This document shows positions 26,786 to 36,529 of a stretch of 64,000 bases of DNA, piece after piece; position 1 is the stretch's first letter, and each line of letters starts with the position of its first letter. The notes under the pieces are model-generated. The model was given only the letters and a program-made list of their open reading frames with translations, made no database searches and was not told the DNA's origin. Position numbers and translations under genes: made by a program. Origin of the DNA: Candidatus Sumerlaeota bacterium (GTDB lineage: Bacteria; Sumerlaeota; Sumerlaeia; Sumerlaeales; Sumerlaeaceae); the NCBI GenBank assembly GCA_017161655.1, contig JADFCV010000009.1, positions 1 through 64,000 on the forward strand. The letters are read 5' to 3'.

Positions 26786-27805
26786 ATGCGAAAACTCCTC
26801 GTGATTTCCAGTGGAGGGGTTCGGGAAGCGGAGCTGGGGCAGGAAATGACCATCGGGCGAGCCTACACGAACTTGCTTCGGCTCGAGGGGGAAGAAGTCT
26901 CGCGGGTGCATGCGATCCTTTACAAACGCGACGAGGACTATCTCATTCGCGATCTCGACAGCAAAAATGGCGTCTTTTTGAATGGTCAGCGCGTGACCTC
27001 GAGCTTGGTTGTCCCAGGCGACGAAATTCAGATTGGCAACTACATCCTTGTGTTCGATCCGCCCGCCGGTTTCGATCTCGCCGCTTTTCTCAAGCAACAC
27101 TCCATCGAGCCTTCCCCTGAGGAAAAAGGTGGTGAGAAAGAAGCGAAGAAGCCGTCGCACGTTTCGGTCCCTGTGATGCGACGCGAAGACGACACAGACG
27201 AGCGGTTTGAGACTTCCATTCATTTTGTGCCACAGACATTGACACAAGTTTTCTACGAATTGGCTGAAGTAGAAGAACTAAGCCAAACAGATGCCCTTCC
27301 ACCTTCCGGAGTCTTTGCGACGGAACTCGTGAGGGCTTTGCGAAGCCTCACAAGTCACCCGCGCGAGAACGGCGAGGAAAACGACTTGCTCCAACGTGTG
27401 CTCAATGCAGCTGTCTCAGCTACCCATGCCGATCGTGGTGTGCTTGTGCTACGGGACGGCCAAGGGGACGCGTTGCGACTGGGTGCGATTTTTCCTCGCG
27501 ACCGCGATGTGAGCGTGACACGTGTGGTGCTGCGCGCTGTGCTGCGTGAGCAACGCGCTGTCCTCTGTAATGATGCAAAAAACGATCCGCGCTTTCAGCA
27601 GACGGATACCGTGCAGCGCGAGAACATCACTAGCATCATCGGATTCCCTCTCGTTTCGAAAGGTCAAACGATCGGGTTGCTCTACGTGGACACACAGGGA
27701 CGCCCCAACGCGTTTCGCCGAGAGCATCTCGTGATCGTGCATTTTCTCGCCCGAATCTGTACACTCGCAATGAACATCACCGAGGCTTCGGCTCAGCGCA
27801 GTTAG
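26786..27805 (+). CDS. FHA domain - GAF domain signalling protein
   Basis: The 339-residue protein has an N-terminal FHA domain at about 8-95 (IGRAYTN, SRVHA, DLDSKNGVFLNG) that would bind a phosphothreonine peptide. A charged linker follows, then a GAF domain from about 195 to 330 (DRGVLVLRDG, IIGFPLVSKGQTIGLLYVD). This pairing is seen in adenylate cyclases and phosphatases, but here there is no output domain, so the protein probably acts as an adaptor. ATG 26786 is chosen for AGGA eight bases upstream; ATG 26765 is also in frame. No Ser/Thr kinase gene is in the window. It precedes cinA by 25 bases, on the same strand. Confidence 0.85.
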   Translation: MRKLLVISSGGVREAELGQEMTIGRAYTNLLRLEGEEVSRVHAILYKRDEDYLIRDLDSKNGVFLNGQRVTSSLVVPGDEIQIGNYILVFDPPAGFDLAAFLKQHSIEPSPEEKGGEKEAKKPSHVSVPVMRREDDTDERFETSIHFVPQTLTQVFYELAEVEELSQTDALPPSGVFATELVRALRSLTSHPRENGEENDLLQRVLNAAVSATHADRGVLVLRDGQGDALRLGAIFPRDRDVSVTRVVLRAVLREQRAVLCNDAKNDPRFQQTDTVQRENITSIIGFPLVSKGQTIGLLYVDTQGRPNAFRREHLVIVHFLARICTLAMNITEASAQRS

Positions 27806-27830
27806 ATATCTCGCCACGGAAAAACATGCG

Positions 27831-29114
27831 ATGGGACTAACAACGGCTGCGATTATCTCTACCGGTACGGAGATTCTTCAGGGACTTTACGCGGACACGA
27901 ATGCCCGCTGGCTGGCAGAGCAACTAAGTGCGGAGGGCATGGAAGTACGGCTTAGTGCCGCTGCGCCTGACGATGCTGAAGAAATCGAATCGCTTCTTCG
28001 TTACGCAGCCCAGCGAGCTGATCTTGTCATTTGCTCCGGCGGACTAGGTCCGACGGCAGACGACGTCAATCGTGAGGTTTTTGCTCGAGTCTTCGGTATG
28101 GCACTCGTGCGAGACGAACGTGCGGTGACGATGATGCGCGAACGTTTCGCGCGACGAGGGCGCGAAATGCCCGAAAGCAATCTGGTGCAAGCGCTTGTCC
28201 CCGAGGGCGCTATTGTCCTCTATAACGAATGGGGCACTGCACCAGGGTTCTTCATACCCCCTGCTGAAGAAAGAGGAAGGGCGCACGTTCATGCCCCATC
28301 CTGCGCTCTTCTTGCCCTGCCCGGCCCACCACGTGAACTTTACGCGATGTTTCGTGAACTTGCCCTTCCTCTCCTTCGCGAACGCATTGGTGCACGCCGT
28401 TATGTTCTCAAGCGCGTCATTCACACATTTGGTGCTCCAGAGTCCGAAGTGGGGCAATACGTCCACGACCTTTTTGCGACTACCGCGGATTACGCTTACA
28501 CAATGCTCGCCAAGCCGCACGGAATTGACATTCGCATTGTGGTGCGTGCGAGCAGCCTGGAAGAGGCAACGCTACGCCTTAACGAACTTGAGAAAGAAAC
28601 GCGCCGTCGTGTGCCACAGGAGCTTATTTATGGCTACGACGATGACACGCTACCGGCAGTCGTTGCCAAAATGTTAACAAATCATCATATTCGCCTTGCA
28701 GTTGCGGAGTCTTGCACAGGCGGATTAGTCTCGAAACTCCTCACCGACATTCCAGGCAGCTCCGCGTTTTTCGTGCAGGGACTTGTGACCTATGCCAATG
28801 AAGCAAAGATGCGCTTGCTCGGCGTTCACCCGACAACGCTGGAGAAGCACGGCGCCGTTAGTGAGCAGACAGCGCGCGCCATGGCTGAAGGTGCACGCCA
28901 GATAGCCGACGCCGACTATGCTCTTGCGATCACTGGCATTGCAGGACCATCGGGAGGAACGGCGGCGAAGCCTGTCGGCCTGACCTACATCGCACTGGCC
29001 GATCGTGCCAACACGAATGTGCAGCGCTTCGTGTTTGGCGGCGACAGGGAGTTCAATCGGATGTTTGCCGCTCTAACGGCTCTGAATTGGCTTCGCCTGA
29101 AACTGATGACTTGA
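27831..29114 (+). CDS. cinA: CinA: competence/damage-inducible protein, NMN amidohydrolase
   Basis: At 427 residues this is a full two-domain CinA. The N-terminal molybdopterin-binding-like half shows STGTEILQG, a GGLGPTADD nucleotide loop and LPGPPREL. The C-terminal half is the nicotinamide-mononucleotide deamidase domain with ESCTGGLVS, YANEAK and TGIAGPSGG. It recycles NMN to NaMN and hydrolyses ADP-ribose in characterised relatives. A short Arg/His-rich insert precedes LPGPPREL. The 3' end overlaps convergent uvrC by 62 bases, so the last codons of both genes share DNA. The ribosome-binding site is weak. Confidence 0.93.
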   Translation: MGLTTAAIISTGTEILQGLYADTNARWLAEQLSAEGMEVRLSAAAPDDAEEIESLLRYAAQRADLVICSGGLGPTADDVNREVFARVFGMALVRDERAVTMMRERFARRGREMPESNLVQALVPEGAIVLYNEWGTAPGFFIPPAEERGRAHVHAPSCALLALPGPPRELYAMFRELALPLLRERIGARRYVLKRVIHTFGAPESEVGQYVHDLFATTADYAYTMLAKPHGIDIRIVVRASSLEEATLRLNELEKETRRRVPQELIYGYDDDTLPAVVAKMLTNHHIRLAVAESCTGGLVSKLLTDIPGSSAFFVQGLVTYANEAKMRLLGVHPTTLEKHGAVSEQTARAMAEGARQIADADYALAITGIAGPSGGTAAKPVGLTYIALADRANTNVQRFVFGGDREFNRMFAALTALNWLRLKLMT

Positions 29115-31101
29115 CTGACGAATGAGGCCTGGCAGCACAGGAATCTGGCGGCATGCCCGCGGCGTCGGGAGCCGCTGGCGCAGAAGATGTTTCCAAACGG
29201 CAGAAGAACTCCGTCAACGCCTCGGCAAGCCCTGGAGTCATTCCTGGTGCGCTCGCAAGTTCCTCCAGGCTGGCCGCTTTTATCCTCGTCAAAGAGCCAA
29301 AATGCCGAAGCAAGAGTTTTGCTCGCTTGCTGCCAATGCCAGGAATTTGCTCGAGGATCGATCTGCGATTCGCAGCTGCACGGAGCTTTTGGTGATAGGT
29401 GATCGCAAATCGATGGGCTTCGTCGCGGATTCGCTGGACAAGAAAGAGAGCCGCTGAACCCTCTGGCAGGACAATGGGATTACGGCGGTTTGGAACAAAA
29501 AGGCGCTCGGGCTTGCCTTTTGCGCTGGCCATGGCAGAGGTGTCCTGCACCGCCTGGGCTGTTCCTTTGCGTCGCAAGGAGATTTCCCCACGCGTGCGCT
29601 CCTTTGCGAGGGCTGCAATCATGAGAGACGTAAGCCCAAGTTCCTCCACAACCTTCCGCGCTACAGCAAGCTGCCCTTTCCCGCCGTCCACAATCAGGAG
29701 GTCAGGACATGGCATAGCTCGCGGACTATCGGGCCGAAAACGTCGGAGGAGTACCTCACGCATCATTGCAAAATCGTTTGCCCCCTGGACCGTTCGAATG
29801 CGGTAACGCCGATAGCCTTCTTTGTCTGGCCGACCGTCTTCGAATCGCACGATGGACCCCACAGCGAGTGTCCCCATGAGGTTAGAGATATCCACGCATT
29901 CGATAACCCGCGGAATACGCTCCAGCCCTAGCGCAGAGGCAAGATCGGCAAGCGCTTCTTCCTCTGTCTTCTCGCCTCGTGCCCGCATTTCGAGACGCAG
30001 ACGAGCGTTCTGCTCCGCCAATTCCACGAGTGCAGCAGCAGCGCCCCGCTTGGGAGTGCGAATTTCCACCGCACTTCCACGCAGCTCGCGCAACCAGTCC
30101 TCCAAAAGCTCGCGATCAGAAAGTTCTATGTTTGTCACGATCTCCGAGGGGATCATGGAGGCGAGTTCATAATGCCGCGAGAAAAATTGGCTGATAACTT
30201 CATCATCCGGTTGTTCGTAGTTCTTCACGTAGAAGTCCAGCGTTCGCGCGACCGCCCCATTTCGCATTTCCATGAGAAGAATGAGGGAGCGTCCTTCCTG
30301 CGAAACAATGGCAACGACGTCGCGATCCTGAACGGCATGGGAGACGACGGTCTGACGTTCGAGGGTTTCATCCATTGCTCGGAGGTAATCGCGCACCAAT
30401 GCAGCACGCTCGAACTCCAACCTTTCGCTGAGCAAGTGCATTTGGCGTTCCAACAATTCTCGCACCTCATCGCGCCTTCCCCGCAAGAACCGTGCAACAT
30501 TCTCCACCAAATCCGCGTAATAGCCCTGGTCTACGGGCAGGACGCACGGACCACAGCATTTCCCCACTTCGTAAAGCAAACAGGGACGCGTACGGTTTGC
30601 GAAAACGCTGTCTCGGCAAGTACGAATGGGAAAGATTTTCAGCAGAAAACGAAGCGTCGCTCGAACTGCCGACGTAGAGACATAAGGGCCAAAGTACAAA
30701 TCGCCGCGTTCCAGACGTTCCCCTGCATAGCGCCGCACCCGCACAATTTCTAATCGTGGAAAGGGATGATTCATCCTGATGCGAAGAGAAACGTAGGTTT
30801 TGTCGTCGCGGAGACGTATGTTGTAGCGCGGGCGGTAACGCTTAATGAACTCGTTCTCGAGAAGAAAAGCCTCCTTCTCGTTGGCCGTGACGACGAATTC
30901 AATGCTGTGGGCGTGGCGGCGCAGGAACTGGACGGAAAAGCGATTGTCGCCAGAGCGAGTAAAGTAGCTTCGCACACGATTGCGGAGATTTACCGCCTTG
31001 CCGACATAGAGTGGACGACCTTCGGCATCCTTGAAAATATAGACCCCTGGCTGCGTTGGCAACTCACCGAGGTGCTCAGGCTGTGCGAGAATCTCGACCA
31101 T
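29053..31101 (-). CDS. uvrC: UvrABC system protein C
   Basis: This 682-residue protein has a GIY-YIG nuclease domain near the start (GVYIFKD...YVGKAVNLRNR), a UVR helix pair that would contact UvrB (about 200-235), and an RNase-H-like second nuclease domain. The latter has Asp in VECVDISN and LIVDGGKGQL and His in DEAHRFA. A helix-hairpin-helix DNA-binding region lies at about 584-637 (IPGIGSKRAKLLL). UvrC makes the two incisions of nucleotide excision repair. A tail of about 45 Ala/Ser/Pro-rich residues beyond the usual end is encoded partly antisense to cinA. The gene lies alone, with no uvrA or uvrB nearby. Confidence 0.96.
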   Translation of the reverse strand: MVEILAQPEHLGELPTQPGVYIFKDAEGRPLYVGKAVNLRNRVRSYFTRSGDNRFSVQFLRRHAHSIEFVVTANEKEAFLLENEFIKRYRPRYNIRLRDDKTYVSLRIRMNHPFPRLEIVRVRRYAGERLERGDLYFGPYVSTSAVRATLRFLLKIFPIRTCRDSVFANRTRPCLLYEVGKCCGPCVLPVDQGYYADLVENVARFLRGRRDEVRELLERQMHLLSERLEFERAALVRDYLRAMDETLERQTVVSHAVQDRDVVAIVSQEGRSLILLMEMRNGAVARTLDFYVKNYEQPDDEVISQFFSRHYELASMIPSEIVTNIELSDRELLEDWLRELRGSAVEIRTPKRGAAAALVELAEQNARLRLEMRARGEKTEEEALADLASALGLERIPRVIECVDISNLMGTLAVGSIVRFEDGRPDKEGYRRYRIRTVQGANDFAMMREVLLRRFRPDSPRAMPCPDLLIVDGGKGQLAVARKVVEELGLTSLMIAALAKERTRGEISLRRKGTAQAVQDTSAMASAKGKPERLFVPNRRNPIVLPEGSAALFLVQRIRDEAHRFAITYHQKLRAAANRRSILEQIPGIGSKRAKLLLRHFGSLTRIKAASLEELASAPGMTPGLAEALTEFFCRLETSSAPAAPDAAGMPPDSCAARPHSSVKSSVSGEANSEPLERQTSD

Positions 31102-31264
31102 CCGTGTGTCCGCACTGAAATCACGTTTCTCATTCCCAACTACAGGCAGCCGGGATGACTTCTTGCCTCATGAGCCTGTGCTGTTCCAGCCACAGAAAAG
31201 AAGCAGCAAGGATTGAAGCGGGGGCCGGAGACGGCACTGAAGCGCACGCTGTTGAAGCTTGTGT

Positions 31265-32956
31265 TTACTTTTTCCGCGGAGCCGGCGTTGGCTTCGGTGG
31301 CGCTAACAATTTTCGCAACTGTGCGACTAAACGTTCGCTGTTCTTCTCACGGGTGAGCATTTCAAGATAACGCTGGGCGAGAGCGTCGTTGCGCATGACC
31401 TTCGCGGCGGCCACGGCACAAGCCAAAAGATCCATCCGTGCCGAAGCGTCGAGAGAAGCTGGCTTCTTTAGTACCCGCTCTGCTAATGCCAGGGTCTCAG
31501 TTGCTTCATCGGTTGAGATTTTCAACGCGAGATAGGCAGGTTTGCGCGCTCGCAACTTTTCCAATTTCGCGCGAAGTTGCATCTTATCGAGGCGTTCGCT
31601 GGCTGCCAGAACAACCGAGAGCTCAGCTGTTGTCAGACGATCATCGAACATCAGCTCATAAGCGAGGGACTCCGCGTCGTCGAGATTGCCGGCCTCGATG
31701 AGTTTCTCCAGCTTGCGCAATTGATCCAGACGCTCGTTATCGGAAAGGACTCGTTCGGCGAGCTGTACAGGTCCGTTCACATCAACGATGTCCTTGAATT
31801 CGTTGGCGCGCCCACGGATTTGGTTCAGGAGCTCACGGGCAGCTGCAAAATCGCGGCGATCCAGCAATGTCTGGAAATAGTCGAACATCCAACTGAGGAT
31901 CTCATCAACTAGCTCCGCACGCAGCTTTTTCATGGCTTCCGTGCCAGGATATTTGGCGGCAATATCCTGCATCGCTTCAATCGTAGCCGTTGTGTCGCGA
32001 TCCTTGCGGAACTTGTTACGCACTGCCTCCATTTGCTGCGTGACCTCGTACTCTCGTGCGTCTTCCAGGAATTTCCGCAGCTCTTCTTTTTCGGGGATAT
32101 CAGGATAGATCTTGAGAAACTCTCCCACTTTCACGGTGAGCTCTGGATACGAAACTTCGCCTGCCAGGAACTGATTGTAGAGAGATAGAATGCGTTCGCG
32201 ATAGTAGTGGTTGATGTCCTGCTTGAGCATGGCAAGTGAAGCGCTTGTTTCCGGATCTGGCCCCGCAGCTTCAATCTCGCCAATCAACGCCAGCGCCTTG
32301 GGATAATCCTCTCGGTGCTTGAGCTCCTGCGCCATTTGAAGCTTCTGCTTGAATTCCATTTTGATCGCATCGCGGAGTGCGCGGGCAGCAAAGCCGGTTG
32401 CCGTGTCCGGGGCACTGTGCTGAAGAACCCCTTCGAGCCTTTGCAAAGCTTCGCCATAAGAGCCTTGCTGATAAGCAAGCTCGGCGCGTTTCATGAGCTC
32501 ACTGGCTGCATCGGGACGCATGGACCAGACGAGAGCCAGGAACAAAACCACTACAACCGCAATGAGCCCCATGGTGACGAGGCGCATGGTGCGGAGCAAC
32601 GGCAAGGACTGTTCAACTTGCCCCAAACGGTTGAGGTAGCGGTGAGCTTTATTCAGCTCGGGCTGAAGAGAAAGCGCAGTTTCCCAGGCTTGCTTGGCTC
32701 TTTCAAAATCGCCTTTCTTTGCGTAGAGGGTGCCAAGCACAACATGCGCTGGCACAAACGAGCTATCAAGATCTAGTGCGTTATGAAGCTCGTCAATCGC
32801 CTCATCGAAGCGGCCACGCTCTGCGTGTTCGAGAGCCACATTGTAGTGATGGCGCGCCTTGTTCACAATGAGGCGCAGCATCGAGAGGTCGTGATCGCAG
32901 TAATAGCACCTCTCGCGATCCTCACGATTCTCTGTTTGGCAATAGGGACATTGCAT
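31265..32956 (-). CDS. zinc-ribbon, TPR and transmembrane protein
   Basis: The 563-residue protein begins with a four-Cys zinc ribbon (Cys 3, 6, 17, 20; CPYC and CYYC). Two to three TPR units at about 35-115 follow (AIDELHNALDLD, GTLYAKKGDFERAKQAWE), then one transmembrane helix near 125-148 and a long alpha-helical region with further TPR-like repeats. The zinc ribbon and first TPRs would be cytoplasmic and the rest periplasmic. This layout suggests a scaffold for protein complexes, but no function is known. No other gene shares its strand closely. Confidence 0.75.
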   Translation of the reverse strand: MQCPYCQTENREDRERCYYCDHDLSMLRLIVNKARHHYNVALEHAERGRFDEAIDELHNALDLDSSFVPAHVVLGTLYAKKGDFERAKQAWETALSLQPELNKAHRYLNRLGQVEQSLPLLRTMRLVTMGLIAVVVVLFLALVWSMRPDAASELMKRAELAYQQGSYGEALQRLEGVLQHSAPDTATGFAARALRDAIKMEFKQKLQMAQELKHREDYPKALALIGEIEAAGPDPETSASLAMLKQDINHYYRERILSLYNQFLAGEVSYPELTVKVGEFLKIYPDIPEKEELRKFLEDAREYEVTQQMEAVRNKFRKDRDTTATIEAMQDIAAKYPGTEAMKKLRAELVDEILSWMFDYFQTLLDRRDFAAARELLNQIRGRANEFKDIVDVNGPVQLAERVLSDNERLDQLRKLEKLIEAGNLDDAESLAYELMFDDRLTTAELSVVLAASERLDKMQLRAKLEKLRARKPAYLALKISTDEATETLALAERVLKKPASLDASARMDLLACAVAAAKVMRNDALAQRYLEMLTREKNSERLVAQLRKLLAPPKPTPAPRKK

Positions 32957-33169
32957 AGGGATGATTCATCTTTCAAACTTTTCCCAACACCGGGCAAGGA
33001 AAAGCATGCTTCAAGTGCAAAAACTCTCGGGCAATAGAGAACAGAGCGAGAGAGAGAACCGGTGCAAAACGCATCGCAAAAAGAACCAGTTCGTTTGAAT
33101 TTCGTTAGACGTTAGTTTTTAGAATAAGGCAGGCGCGCGCCGCACCCAGAACGAGGGAGGCTTAGGCCT

Positions 33170-33559
33170 ATGTGCGAAAGATACCGTGAAGCGCTGATGG
33201 GATTACTCGATAACGAGATCCCTGAAGCAGAACGCCGAGATGTTGAGCTTCACCTCCACGAATGTCCCGATTGCCAAGCCGAGTACCGCGAATTCCAACG
33301 CCTAGCTAGCCTTACCAACTCCCTGAAGTTTCCCGAACCGAGTGCAGAAGTGTGGGATCACTATTATGACGGCGTGTGTCGGCGCATGCGACGCGTGGGG
33401 CCGTGGTTCATGTGGGGTGGCATATCAGTAGCGTTGCTTCTCGCGGCCCAGGTTCTCTTCTTTTTGGTGCCAGCATCGCCGATCACAATTGGGACAGGCG
33501 TAGTGGCGCTGATCGTGGGAGCTTTACTTCTCTGGACCACCTTTGCCTGTAATTGTTGA
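33170..33559 (+). CDS. zf-HC2 anti-sigma-factor-like membrane protein
   Basis: The 129-residue product has the zf-HC2 pattern Cys2, His28-x3-Cys32-x2-Cys35 (HLHECPDC), in which zinc holds the sigma-binding helix of many anti-sigma factors. Two hydrophobic helices follow at about 78-98 and 103-122. A membrane-anchored anti-sigma factor would sequester an ECF sigma factor until a signal arrives. No sigma gene is adjacent, which is unusual for the family, so the partner is either distant or absent. GGGAGG lies nine to fourteen bases upstream of the ATG. It ends in CNC, giving two extra C-terminal cysteines. Confidence 0.75.
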   Translation: MCERYREALMGLLDNEIPEAERRDVELHLHECPDCQAEYREFQRLASLTNSLKFPEPSAEVWDHYYDGVCRRMRRVGPWFMWGGISVALLLAAQVLFFLVPASPITIGTGVVALIVGALLLWTTFACNC

Positions 33560-33679
33560 CATTCATCGCCGCTCGCAAGCCGGACTCAACCTGCAAGGAC
33601 TCCTCCACGGAAAAGAAGGAAACTTTTTCGTTCGAACCCGTGGTCCTGCGGCTCCTGCCTAAGCAGCAGCTGGCACAGA

Positions 33680-36529
33680 TCAGAATTGTTTCCAACTCTC
33701 GACCCGTGTCTCTAGCGGCCCGACATACACAAACTTCACCGCGTCCGCGCAGAAGCGGTTCTGAGGATTAGCCCCTGACCCATCACCATCCAGGTTTGTG
33801 AGAGTGACTCCTCCCACGGTCCCCGCTCCACCGGCTTTAAAAGGCAGGTGAGAAGCAAGTTTGAGCCACTTGTTCCTTAATCCGGGCGTATAGGGATGAA
33901 GGTAAACCGTCCCACTGACACTTCCACCGTCGTGCTGGATCAAATAGCTCGCGTGAGCATCGTTGTTTGGTCCGGTGTATCGGTCATCGAGAGTCACATA
34001 GACATCGTAATAACCATCAAGGGGGATAGCTGGATTAAAAGCAGCCTTTGCCCCGACTTGCGTGGAATATCGAGAGCCACTGCCTACTGCTCCTGGTGCG
34101 GCCGATTTGCTTGTGGTGTTGGAGAAGGTGCCCGTTTCCTGGTAGATAGGAGCAGCCGTTTTCGCGCCAGAGCTTGTTCGACTCTCGACAATGATTTCTG
34201 GGAGAAGAGACTCGCTCACAACTTCGGCAATCAGACTGGTGGACAAAGAATTTGAGTTTCCATCGGTCACGGTTACAGTGACGGTGTAGATCCCAGGAGT
34301 TGTCGGTGTTCCCGATACAAGCCCGCTGGACGAAAGGGTGAGTCCTGGGGGGAGTCCACTCCCAGTCCAGGTATAGGGCGTTGTGCCGTAGCTGGCCTGC
34401 AAACGATACTGGAAAGGCTGCCCTACGGCCATGCAGCCAAGGCTGCATGTGTTGATGCTCAGAGCCATGGTTTTGAGCACCCAATTGTCAGGATCAAGAT
34501 CCAGCTCCATCGGAACAGAAGTCCCCAAGTTCGCCACATCTGTCGCAGAGAGTGTAGAATTCCAGACCCGAACAACGGTTGTGGAATGATCCTGACACAC
34601 GACCTCGTAATCCAGTGGCATGACGTAGGGAACGCCGCTGATGGCCTGGGTCGTGAAAAGAGAGGCGAACCAATTGCCGGCACTCACAGTCGTCGATGCG
34701 CGAAACCGGTATGTGGGTTGGGCAGGCGGGTTTGTGCTGTCCGACCGCCACAACCATTGGCTGAAAAATGAGGTGAGATCCAACCCGCTAACAGTTTCTG
34801 CCAGAGTCTCGAAATCGTCGGACACAGCGCTGCCGTAACTCACGGCGGGGTGCTGGGCCCAGGTTCGCATAATCTCCCAAAACTTCTCTTCTCCAACCAC
34901 ATGGCGCAGCATGTGAAGGACCCATGCGCCTTTGCGATAGACTGCCGAAATAGAGAAGTTGTCCGAATCTGGTCCAGCAACCGGCTGGGACGTGGAAACA
35001 GTCCAACCATTGACACGCGCCCAGAACGCATAAATTCCTGAGTTGTATTCGTCCCACAGCGCCTCGCAATAAGTCGCAAATCCCTCATTCAGCCACAGGT
35101 GGTCAAAGCTCAGAGGGGTAATTTTGTCGCCAAACCACTGATGGGCCAGCTCATGGACGTTGCGCCGCTGCATGCCATCCTGCACATCGCCGCCAGGCAT
35201 GCTTGTGCAGGTTTGGTGCTCCATGCCAGAGCCGGAGTTGTGGGACGCCGTAAAATACTTTTCATCAAGAAACGGATATTCGCCAAAGCGATCGGCGAAA
35301 AAATTCATGACCTGAAGAGTCCCGGCCGCACCATTGCCTTCGATTGAGACGTTCTCGGGGTAGATCGCATGAGCGATGGGCATCGTGGTGGAGGCATCGC
35401 GACTTGTGTAAACACTCGTGCTGTAGGCATAATTCGAGACACAAAACGAGATAAGATAGGTGGCAATGGGATAATGATTAACCCACACCCACGTCTCGCT
35501 GGCACCGTTGTCCACCACCTGTTCGAGCTTGCCGTTCGAGACGACCTGCCAACCTTGTCCTCTAGGGACGACAATTCGCTGGACGGAGGAGGTGGCCTTA
35601 TCATCAGGCAGATCTTTGCATGGCCACCACTGGCGTGCTCCATAGGGCTCACTAAACGTGTAGACCACGGCGACAGCCGGCGAGCCGTGAGTGGAACGCA
35701 CATAGGGGGGACCAAAAGGTCCTGTCGCGCGCGGCGTCCCTGAATAATTGACGCGAACCTTGAATTTTTCGCCTATGCCAAGGGGCGACGGCAGGCTGAT
35801 TCGCAACTTGTTGTTGGTCGTATCAACAGTATAGGCAAGGGTGGGTGTGCCGGGCCCTTGATCAATAGAAGAAATAGCTAGGGCGCCTCCATTTGAATCG
35901 AAATCCAGCACGCACTGTGTGAGATTCGCCTGGAGACTGCGTGCACTCACTATCACCGAGGCCGAGGTCAAAGAAGAAGCCGTCATACTTGGCACCCAGG
36001 TGCAGTCGTAATGAAGGATATCAATCTTTGACTGGAGAGGATCTGAGGGAGGGGGAGCTTTGGGGACGTTTTCTGCAAAGGCGTGCGCAAAATGGATTTC
36101 TTCAAAAGACCCATCGAGCGAAAACAGCAGAGTGCCATCCCACGTGGAGGCGGCTTGTTGTACCGCTTTTGGAACAAGCTCGAGAGTGTTTATTCCTTCA
36201 CGCCAGTAAAAGTCGGGCACCCGGTAGAAATCCCCATCCGATCGGCGAAGCGGTTCCACATCGAGCCGGCGTCCATTCACGCGGACTGTTTCGACTACAC
36301 TTGCCGGTAGCCGCAGGGCATAGGAAAGGGATTTTTCCTCTCGGTCCATCGTGAACGAGAACGCAGTGGGGCCATCAATGTTACTCGAGGAGATCACAGT
36401 TTTTGCGAGTTTGTGAGATGGTTCTCCAACAGCGAGGAGGAGTTTGCGCCCATGGAGATCGAGCGGTGCAGCAAAGACGTTGTAACTGATCACGGAACAG
36501 ACGAGCGATGCTAAAATGAGCAGTCTCAT
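33680..36529 (-). CDS. secreted M1 family metallopeptidase with Ig-like and golvesin-like C-terminal domains
   Basis: From ATG 36529 the protein has 949 residues, starting with a signal peptide (ending FAAP). The M1 zinc site is HELAHQWF near residue 457, with the third ligand Glu in NEGFATY. The exopeptidase substrate motif, usually GxMEN, reads SGMEHQ. After the peptidase come a putative-Ig (He_PIG) domain (PGLTLSSSGLVSGTPTTPG) and a C-terminal domain like the golvesin/xly carbohydrate-binding fold (YYDVYVTLDD, FCADAVKFVYVG). It probably degrades peptides outside the cell, held by its C-terminal domains. An ATG at 36643 is in frame but would place about 38 residues before the signal peptide. 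Confidence 0.88.
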   Translation of the reverse strand: MRLLILASLVCSVISYNVFAAPLDLHGRKLLLAVGEPSHKLAKTVISSSNIDGPTAFSFTMDREEKSLSYALRLPASVVETVRVNGRRLDVEPLRRSDGDFYRVPDFYWREGINTLELVPKAVQQAASTWDGTLLFSLDGSFEEIHFAHAFAENVPKAPPPSDPLQSKIDILHYDCTWVPSMTASSLTSASVIVSARSLQANLTQCVLDFDSNGGALAISSIDQGPGTPTLAYTVDTTNNKLRISLPSPLGIGEKFKVRVNYSGTPRATGPFGPPYVRSTHGSPAVAVVYTFSEPYGARQWWPCKDLPDDKATSSVQRIVVPRGQGWQVVSNGKLEQVVDNGASETWVWVNHYPIATYLISFCVSNYAYSTSVYTSRDASTTMPIAHAIYPENVSIEGNGAAGTLQVMNFFADRFGEYPFLDEKYFTASHNSGSGMEHQTCTSMPGGDVQDGMQRRNVHELAHQWFGDKITPLSFDHLWLNEGFATYCEALWDEYNSGIYAFWARVNGWTVSTSQPVAGPDSDNFSISAVYRKGAWVLHMLRHVVGEEKFWEIMRTWAQHPAVSYGSAVSDDFETLAETVSGLDLTSFFSQWLWRSDSTNPPAQPTYRFRASTTVSAGNWFASLFTTQAISGVPYVMPLDYEVVCQDHSTTVVRVWNSTLSATDVANLGTSVPMELDLDPDNWVLKTMALSINTCSLGCMAVGQPFQYRLQASYGTTPYTWTGSGLPPGLTLSSSGLVSGTPTTPGIYTVTVTVTDGNSNSLSTSLIAEVVSESLLPEIIVESRTSSGAKTAAPIYQETGTFSNTTSKSAAPGAVGSGSRYSTQVGAKAAFNPAIPLDGYYDVYVTLDDRYTGPNNDAHASYLIQHDGGSVSGTVYLHPYTPGLRNKWLKLASHLPFKAGGAGTVGGVTLTNLDGDGSGANPQNRFCADAVKFVYVGPLETRVESWKQF

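Noticed and set aside
26663-27247. A 194-codon minus-strand frame opposite the FHA-GAF gene
   Set aside because: No family match and it lies fully over FHA motifs that are clear on the plus strand.
33095-33125. Possible sigma-70 promoter before the anti-sigma-like gene (TTGAAT, TAGAAT)
   Set aside because: The spacer is 19 bases and neither box is a strong match; not enough to report as a feature.
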